Of a stretch of 64,000 nt of DNA, positions 57,257-64,000 are shown one piece after another. A model generated the notes under the pieces. The model worked only from the letters and a program-made list of their open reading frames with translations. It was not told the origin of the DNA and did no database searches. The DNA is from Liriodendron chinense (lineage: Eukaryota > Streptophyta > Magnoliopsida > Magnoliales > Magnoliaceae). Position numbers and translations under genes: made by a program. The stretch's first letter is position 1; every line of letters begins with the position of its first letter. The DNA is taken from contig ML058484.1 in assembly GCA_003013855.2 (NCBI GenBank), positions 11,457,344 to 11,521,343 on the forward strand, in the 5' to 3' direction.

Positions 57257-60200
57257 ATGGCGTCAGTAGCAACCCAATGCTTCTCCCGCCTCCGCCCATT
57301 TTCCGCCAATGCCAACCCGAAAACCCGGAATTCACGAAAATACCCCTCGAGAAACCCAAACCCTAATCTCAAAATCCAAACTTCCATCGGCACGGAAGCC
57401 ACAACGTACACCCGCCTCCCACCGAAAGACGACTCCCTTCTACCGTTCGATCTCCCTTCCATGGAGATCAAGCTCTCAGATTCCTCCATGTCAGCACCGC
57501 AGGCCCCCACAAAAATCTCAGAACAAAGCCTCTCTATTTCGGATTCTGATGTGGACGATTACGACAATGATGATGAAGAGTTGGGATTTGAGTATGAAGA
57601 ATCAGAGAATGTTTTCAACGGTGGGGATTTCGCGGAGGAGGATGAAGAAGAAGGAGAGGAGAAGGAGAAGGGGGTCCCAGCAGTGATGCGGTGCTTCGAT
57701 TGTGCGAAGATCTACGTCAAGGCTGGGGATGGCGGGAATGGTGTGGTGGCGTTCCGCCGCGAGAAGTACGTGCCTTTCGGTGGCCCCTCGGGCGGGGATG
57801 GAGGGCGGGGTGGGAATGTGTATGTTGAGGTCGAAGGATCGATGAATTCGTTGCTGCCGTTCCGGAAGAACATACATTTTAGAGCGGGCCGGGGGAGCCA
57901 CGGGCAGGGGCGGAAACAGGCTGGAGCGAAGGGTGAGGATGTTGTTGTTAAGGTGGCGCCGGGGACGGTGATTAGGGAGTCGAGGAAAGGAGATGAAGAG
58001 GGGGAGGTGCTGATGGAGTTGCTGTGGCCTGGGCAGCGGGCCATGCTGCTGCCCGGTGGGAGGGGTGGGAGGGGGAATGCTTCGTTCAAGTCAGGGACGA
58101 ATAAGGTGCCGAAGATTGCGGAGAAAGGAGAAGAGGGGGCGGAAATGTGAGTGCTTTTTCTTTATATTCTCTCTTTTCTTTGTGCACAGGTAATCGGGGT
58201 GAAGGGGCTGTTTGGCTGCTAGCATTTGCCTGTAAAGGCCTTACAGGTTGTAAACACATTACAGCTTTTAGCTGTAATCTGAAACCAGGTTGTAAACACA
58301 TTACAGCTTTTAGCTGTAATCTGAAACCAGGCGAAAAGCCATGTTTCAGATTACAGGTAGTCTTTACAGCTAAAAAGACACACACATGATATTTGGGGCC
58401 CACCGAAATGTGTATGGTACATCCATTTGTCCATCATGTGCTTCCCTTGCTGCTCTTCTATGGCCCCATAAAAAAAAACAGCTTGATTGATCATCAAATG
58501 GACCACATGAGAGGGAAGGACGAGATGTCCACCATTAAAATCTTTCAGATTTCATTTGCCCCAATCCATACAGTGCATGCATGCTTTGATGCTTTCCTAG
58601 GGCCAAAAAAAATAAAAATAAAAAATCAAGTCCTTTTTATGTGATTTGCAGATTTTGGCATGATTTACCACCCCAAGCTCTATGTGGTGCGAATACCTAT
58701 TTTATACATTGTAAACACTTTACAAGTTAGCCAAACACACAATCTGTTTACCTGTAAAGAGATTACCACTTAAAAGCCAAACAAAATATCATGGAAACAG
58801 TTAACACTTGAAACTCTTTTCAGGTGTAAAGTGTTTGCGACTTAAAACTTTATAGGCATCCAAACAACCCCAAGAAATGTCATGATCGATGATTTGTTAG
58901 GTAATGAATCTAATGATGCTCACCAATGGTGATTTTTTGTAATAGTTTCCGGTACAGGCGGTTCCCAACTTTTGGTGATCTAGATTGATCGAATGTGGGG
59001 CCACCATAGATGGGTTAGAGTTTGAATCTGGGAACCATTTAAATGGTATCGGTGCTATAAATTGTAAGATCAGTGCATGTTTTGATCAATGTGCACAGAC
59101 TAACTGTTAGGACACCTCTTGGATGGGGATTGTGTGAAATGATTATGAACATCCAAGCAGCTTGAATTTTGGGCTAGGGCCCATCCATTAGGTCCACTAA
59201 GTGGAGTCCTGGATCTTTCATGAAACTGCACCAATCAAGGTTTTGTTGGCTCGATACCATTTGCCAAATGGATTATAAACCATTGAGAAATATTGGGTTA
59301 TTGATTAGTTTGCTTCTTCCTCTTCCACATGCATCTTGTCTGTGTTTTCTTTTCAACAGTCCATTTGCAGGCCAATTGTTGTATGACCAGTATTCCTGCC
59401 AGGGGAGTTCCGTGCAGCATCCCCATCCATGGCCAGTGAACTACATAAATGGTCTGTGCTGGATTGCTGAATGGTGGGCCCCACCTGTACAGGATGGTGT
59501 CTTGATAATATGAGTCAGCAGTTGTATATTCCTCTTGATTGATTATGGTTCATTTGTGATTTGGATCTCTGTTATTACTAGTTCGAGATTATGGTTATAT
59601 ACTCCTACTGTAGATGAAGTTGTAATGTAAATCCATCTTCAGAACCAAGAGATTGTACTTTGATTAGGCAACATCATGCATGTATATATATCGTTTTGTG
59701 CATCTTTTCATATTAATGAAACGTGGTATCTATAATAATGATATTAGTCATTCCATGCATAATAAACTATGCTTCGTGTAACTAGTGTATGTACTAGAGC
59801 GATCCACATGATCCTACCCCTAGCTCACCACACATTGGAGGAAGTAGTATACCGCATGCCTGTTCTTATACCATGTACTGGAGCAATATGTGATCCAGGT
59901 AATCTTAGTGTGAAACAGTGTTGCAGAATCTCCTAGACTGAAAATCTTCAACAAGTACAACTTATTGATGATTTTTAAATAGCATGGTCTTCAGCTATCG
60001 TATTGTCTACCAAGGATAATATGTAGAAGATCAGGAAAAAAACAGCTCTCTGGCTGGTTTTTGAGTGTTATAGAACTGTTCTGGGTGCCCATGCAGTTTA
60101 TGGTTGGTTTATTGCCTGGTGTGCAATGGGGCTTGGCTTTGGACTTCCAAGAAAATGAACACAGTCTACTTGGAATTCACTTGATACTTATTTTTGGATA

Positions 60201-61627
60201 CTTGTTGCTTCTGTTATTGTAGTCATCATCATAGCCTTGTCCTAGCTATTTGGGATATTTGTTATAACTAGCATGGGTAGGTAGAAGCATGTACTTGTCT
60301 GCATATCTTTGCTCGATTGCAGTTACTGAGATAAGTTTAGTGGCTTGTTTGCTGACAAGTAACAGGTTTTTCTTGTATTTTCAGCAGTATTCTCAAATGG
60401 CTTTTGTGGCCCCCAGTGGGATGATCGATGTGTTGCTTATTGTTTTTGGGTTTTGCCGAAGCAATCATGCAAGTTGCTAACAAAGGAATTTCTGTTTAGA
60501 ATGGAAATATCTTTTTGAGTTTTTTGGTGGGATTTCTTGTGAAAAACAACATGCGACCTACTGATCAGTGACAGCGGAGCGCAAAGTAAAACTTTAAAAA
60601 GCAGCAACTGAGCGATCTTGTGGCCAATGAGATTCTATTGGTGCTGCAAATGCTTGTATCTACAATTTTTATTCATGGTTACCCTCATTCTTCCAACTCA
60701 TTGACATGTATTGATGAAATCAAAACATTATGTTCCTCATCTACAGTTTGTATTGGTCAGGTGGTTGGATTTGGAGCTAAAGCTGGTTGCAGATGTTGGG
60801 ATAGTTGGTGCGCCAAATGCTGGAAAGAGCACCCTTCTCAGTGCTATAAGTGCAGCTGAGCCCACAATAGCTAATTATCCCTTCACAACTTTACTCCCAA
60901 ATTTAGGTGTAGTTTCATTCGACTATGACAACACGATGGTCGTAGCAGATCTTCCAGGTTTGCTTGAAGGTGCTCACCGAGGTTTTGGTTTGGGCCATGA
61001 ATTTCTCCGTCACACTGAAAGATGTTCTGTGCTGGTATAGACCATCTCACATTAAATTGCTAGTTAATTTGCTATCAAAGCTTTAAATGCACTTAATTTT
61101 TTTTGCTAAATTGTGATACTGCATATTGATATTGGTATATCTGTTTCAAGAATTATGAGTTCCCAATGTTGAATTGTTTTATGCTGTGTGTTATGAAAAA
61201 TACATTCCGTAGGATCCCTCAATCAAGATATCGAATGCATGGTTTGTATTCTTTTAGCAATCACTGAAGTGTTTTCATGGGTGATTCAACCAGCCCTATC
61301 TGAGGAGGTTTTTTCTTTTTCTTTTCATGTTTCCCTTTGGGCTTTGCTCTTCCTAGTTCAGTTATCTTCCAATTTTCCACATCATATATCAGTTCATGGA
61401 GTCTCCCTATCGTTAGACGGGCTGGTAGAGACAGTGTAGTGTGTGCGAGTGATCCAGGGTTCAATCCCTGATAGTGTTGCCTTAAAAAAAAAAAAAAAAA
61501 GGGTTCATGGAGAACAGTTTTGAGCAACCTGTCTAGTATGAGTGCAGTCAATAACGCTATGCCTTTTGGGATGATAACTTGCTAAGAAGCTCGAGCCTTT
61601 GATATGCTGACGTGAATATGGAAATCA

Positions 61628-61662
<35 letters not shown>

Positions 61663-64000
61663 CTTTATATTATAAGTAATGTAACTTTGGAATAGCTCTA
61701 TAATGTAACACCTATATGGATTAGGGATGGAGGGAGCTGGAAACACACCATTCATCTCTTTACTATTTTATATTGTATTTAATTTATCCATGTAATACAT
61801 CTATTATGTAGCACCTATCTGGAATAGTATATATACATATCTATTTTGTATGCTTCCGGTACATGCTAAATCATACAAAAACAATGGGATATAGATAACA
61901 CTGTTTCCAGCCATATTCTGTATGGGTGTCTATTTTTTTTTCTTGTTCTATGGGTGTTTAGGGCCATGGCAGGAACTAGATGTTTATGCATTAGTCCTTG
62001 CACTTGTGTATCACCTATATGGAATAGTATATACATAATTATGTATCTATTTGGTATGCTTATCTTGTATTCTAAATCATTAAAAAACAATGGGATATGG
62101 CTAAAACTGTATCAGGCTATATCCTGTATGTGTGTACCTGTTTTGTATCCTGTTGACAACGGGTATTTAGTACTTTTGTCCTAAATCCATGGAAAGAACT
62201 AAACATTTGTGCTTCAGTCCAGACAGAAATCGTCTACAACACCTGTTTTATGCAGCCGTGTAGAGCTCTGTAGAACCCACCATGCTGTATATGTAAATCC
62301 ACTCTCTGCATCAGGTGGAAACCCTTTTTTAACCATACATAGAAGAGATCATCCTCATAAAATAATCCTTTGGCCCACAACAATGGGAATAATGCAAAAT
62401 TGCTACTAAAACCTTTAAGCTCATGTGGTGTGGCCCGCCTGATTTTTGGATCAGCCTGAATTTTGTATCTTCACTTTATCCTGTTGATTTACACCTGATA
62501 AATGTGTTTGATGAATGGTAGAATGGTGACCCCACACCTAAACCTATGGTTGGCATCCTATCCCCATTGTTCCCCTTGGTGTGACCCACTTGAATTATGA
62601 ATCTGGCTGATTTTTAACTCAAGGACCTAGAATCCAGGATAGAATTTCATATATAACTGGTGCTCCCCATAGACCTTGGGTGTTTTACGCCCTGTACGAA
62701 ACTGGTGTTGTAGAGGATTCTGATCCCTTTAGTCCCATGCACCTCTGTGCGTGTTGCCTCTTGTATATATTTTCTCAGGCAATGAAGATTTGAAGATGTT
62801 TTCATTTTCTTCCTACGATAATGCCTCTTTAATGTATATATATGTTTAGCAAGATGGTTTGTGGTAGATGAACTAATGAAACTCTTCTATCTTTTGGAGA
62901 CTTAGGTTCATGTCGTTGACGGCTCAGGGCAGCAACCAGAATATGAGTTTGATGCAGTTCGTCTAGAGCTGGAATTATTTAGCCCAGAGCTGGCAGAAAA
63001 ACCTTTCATAGTTGCATATAACAAAATGGATCTTCCAGAGGCATCTGAGAAATGGGCTTCATTTGAGGAATATTTACAGGATCGTGGTATCCATCCATTT
63101 TCGATGAGTGCAATGACCAGGCAGGGAACTCATGACGTGGTTTGTGCTGCCTATGAACTTCTTCGAAAGAAATTGGAAGCGGTGGAATCTGCAGGTTTAG
63201 ATTTATTATTATTATTTTTTTCTTTTTCTAGTTTGTGTCTGAAGTCTCCTGGCTCTTCTTTTTACGTTGTAGTTCACTTTAGAAACATTCAGCTGCCATT
63301 TTAACAACAACACACACACACAACAAATTCTTATTAACAACATATTTATCAAAGAAAAAAGAAAAAAAAGAGAGGTCATTTTTCAATCTCTTTGATGTAA
63401 AATTGATCGGTCAAGGTGATATCACTCAAATTCTATCTCAACTTCAAATAAGCATCCATGCAACTTATTAGTCTTTAACATTAAGGTTTCTTCACAGATG
63501 CTGAAATTTGTTTTGAAACATTCAGGTATCCTTTCCCTCTGTAAAACACGGGATGTCGATCTTGGGAAATTGACTCATATGGGAGTTCTGAGTTTTTGGT
63601 CTTAAAATTGTGGGCTGTGTGCTTGTGGACCTTTTCCTTGATTAATTAATGAAAATATCTTCTTCTGGATAATCCGTGTTAGTATATTCTTCCACCTGTT
63701 AAAGACAACCTGCTGTTATGGTCGTGCATGTTTGTAGAAAACATTGAACAATGCAGGGCTTGTTAGTGTGTTTTTCATCTTTACACCATCCTATGTTGCA
63801 GAATTGTCACATCTCTATGTTCCATATGATATTCACATTGTTGGTTTTCTGATCTTTGTTATCTGATAGACTGATGGCCATGATATCTTTGACAAGCCTT
63901 ACCAATTGCAGGTTGGACAGATCCAGTGAATCTGAATCATGTTGCAGAGACGATAAAAAAGCAGCGAAGTGCTTCCATGAGCGACTTTGAAATCTCTCAT
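57257..64000 (+). CDS. Chloroplast Obg GTPase (ObgC), truncated by window end
   Basis: Exons are 57257-58146, 60761-61034, 62906-63194 and 63912 to beyond 64000, with GT-AG introns and matching phases, giving 514 residues so far; I recall Arabidopsis ObgC as about 680. The start MASVATQCF is preferred over the in-frame ATG at 57146 because it has the better context (AAAATGGC) and a typical transit peptide follows. An acidic linker (about residues 95-138) precedes the Gly-rich Obg fold from about 144 (KAGDGGNGVVAFRREKYVPF). The G domain has G1 GAPNAGKS (313-320), switch YPFTTLLPN, G3 DLPG (360-363), G4 NKMD (427-430) and G5 SAM (456-458). The family binds GTP in the stroma and thylakoid and is needed for plastid ribosome assembly and embryo viability. 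The C-terminal domain lies outside the window. Confidence 0.95.
58204..58871. mobile_element. MITE in ObgC intron 1
   Basis: Ends GGGGCTGTTTGGCTGC (58204-58219) and GCATCCAAACAACCCC (58856-58871) are inverted repeats with two mismatches. Pairing continues inward (CCTGTAAAG..GTAAACAC against CCTATAAAG..GCAAACAC). A duplicated CATTACAGCTTTTAGCTGTA lies near the left end. The middle contains a foldback fragment (GGGGCCCACCGAAATG). The TGTTTGG ends suggest PIF/Harbinger or hAT. It begins 57 bp after the splice donor. Confidence 0.7.
58872..60760 (+). other. Remainder of ObgC intron 1
   Basis: No exon or RNA gene recognised. A 97-codon ORF at 59220-59513 has no domain. The acceptor TATTGGTCAG ends at 60760. 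Confidence 0.6.
61402..61502 (+). mobile_element. Short tRNA-derived SINE in ObgC intron 2
   Basis: A 101-bp body is flanked by the perfect 10-bp duplication GTTCATGGAG at 61392-61401 and 61503-61512. It contains an A-box-like GGGCTGGTAGAG and a B-box-like GGGTTCAATCCC and ends in a run of 17 A. This is the full signature of an L1-type-tail SINE, sense to the gene. The exact duplication implies a recent insertion. Confidence 0.85.
61629..61670 (+). repeat. Run of 42 C
   Basis: An uninterrupted C homopolymer inside ObgC intron 2. Its length is likely polymorphic and hard to sequence accurately. Confidence 0.9.
61671..62905 (+). other. Remainder of ObgC intron 2
   Basis: Two imperfect copies of a segment containing ACAATGGGATAT and TATATGGAATAGTATATA lie at about 61800-61930 and 62010-62130. 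A foldback remnant (GAACCCACCATGCTGTATAT) lies at about 62262-62620. The acceptor GACTTAG ends at 62905. Confidence 0.55.
63195..63911 (+). other. ObgC intron 3
   Basis: Starts GTTTAG and ends TTGCAG. T-rich, with a short CA run near 63310. No mobile element recognised. Confidence 0.7.

Noticed and set aside
59220..59513. 97-codon ORF inside ObgC intron 1
   Set aside because: No domain. It lies between exons that join in phase, and the region has intron-like composition.
1..64000. CRISPR array, operon or phage-like system
   Set aside because: The window is plant nuclear DNA. The tandem repeats lack regular unique spacers, and genes are spliced and widely spaced.

Overview
This is a gene-poor, transposon-rich stretch of plant nuclear DNA. 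The evidence is intron-containing genes with plant-specific products, a plant-type tRNA-Tyr gene with a short intron, a plant Ty1/copia element primed by initiator tRNA-Met, a TTTAGGG-type telomere-like tract and many small inverted-repeat elements. The recurrent foldback repeat built around a GGGCCCACC...TGATGTATG arm makes me lean towards a magnoliid or other early-diverging woody angiosperm. That is a weak inference from impression; no marker in the window settles the taxon.

Protein genes. Two genuine nuclear genes are present, both on the + strand. (1) 16466-23954 encodes a 629-residue NPH3/RPT2-family BTB protein, the apparent counterpart of Arabidopsis At1g03010. It has four exons; the first is separated from the rest by a 4.6 kb intron full of repeats. 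(2) 57257 to beyond the window end encodes the chloroplast Obg GTPase ObgC. It is seen as three exons and the start of a fourth, and about a quarter of the protein lies outside the window. The only other long intact ORF belongs to a copia retrotransposon (24951-29030, - strand).

RNA genes. Two near-identical tRNA-Gln(CTG) genes and a tRNA-Asn(GTT) gene form a cluster on the - strand (42612-42990). A tRNA-Tyr(GTA) gene with a 21-nt intron lies at 55132-55225 (+).

Layout. 1-16.2 kb is intergenic and consists of small inverted-repeat elements, degenerate word repeats and AT-rich filler. 16.4-24 kb is the NPH3-like gene. 24.2-29.6 kb is a PIF/Harbinger-like MITE split by a young, intact copia element (451-bp LTRs with seven differences, 5-bp target duplication AATAA). 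30.9-31.8 kb is a decayed copia gag. 32.9-36.7 kb holds a shrunken LTR element and an LTR-like fragment bracketed by two copies of one inverted-repeat family. 36.7-42 kb is nested MITE and foldback DNA. 44.7-45.8 kb is a degenerate telomere-like tract. 46.2-53.1 kb holds a putative solo LTR and three kinds of tandem repeat. 54.3-56.8 kb has more foldback elements around tRNA-Tyr. 57-64 kb is ObgC, whose introns carry a MITE, a short SINE with a perfect 10-bp target duplication and a run of 42 C.

The most unusual signals are two repeat families. One is a set of TA-flanked inverted-repeat elements that share their ends (GGG-TGTCAATGG-like), while each copy has a different drifting short-word interior (TCGGGT, CGGATC, CGGTTC or GGGCCG). 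The other is an abundant foldback family of about 470 bp that has repeatedly inserted into itself, into other MITEs and into gene introns. No operon-like or multi-gene system is present; the genes are independent housekeeping or signalling loci.
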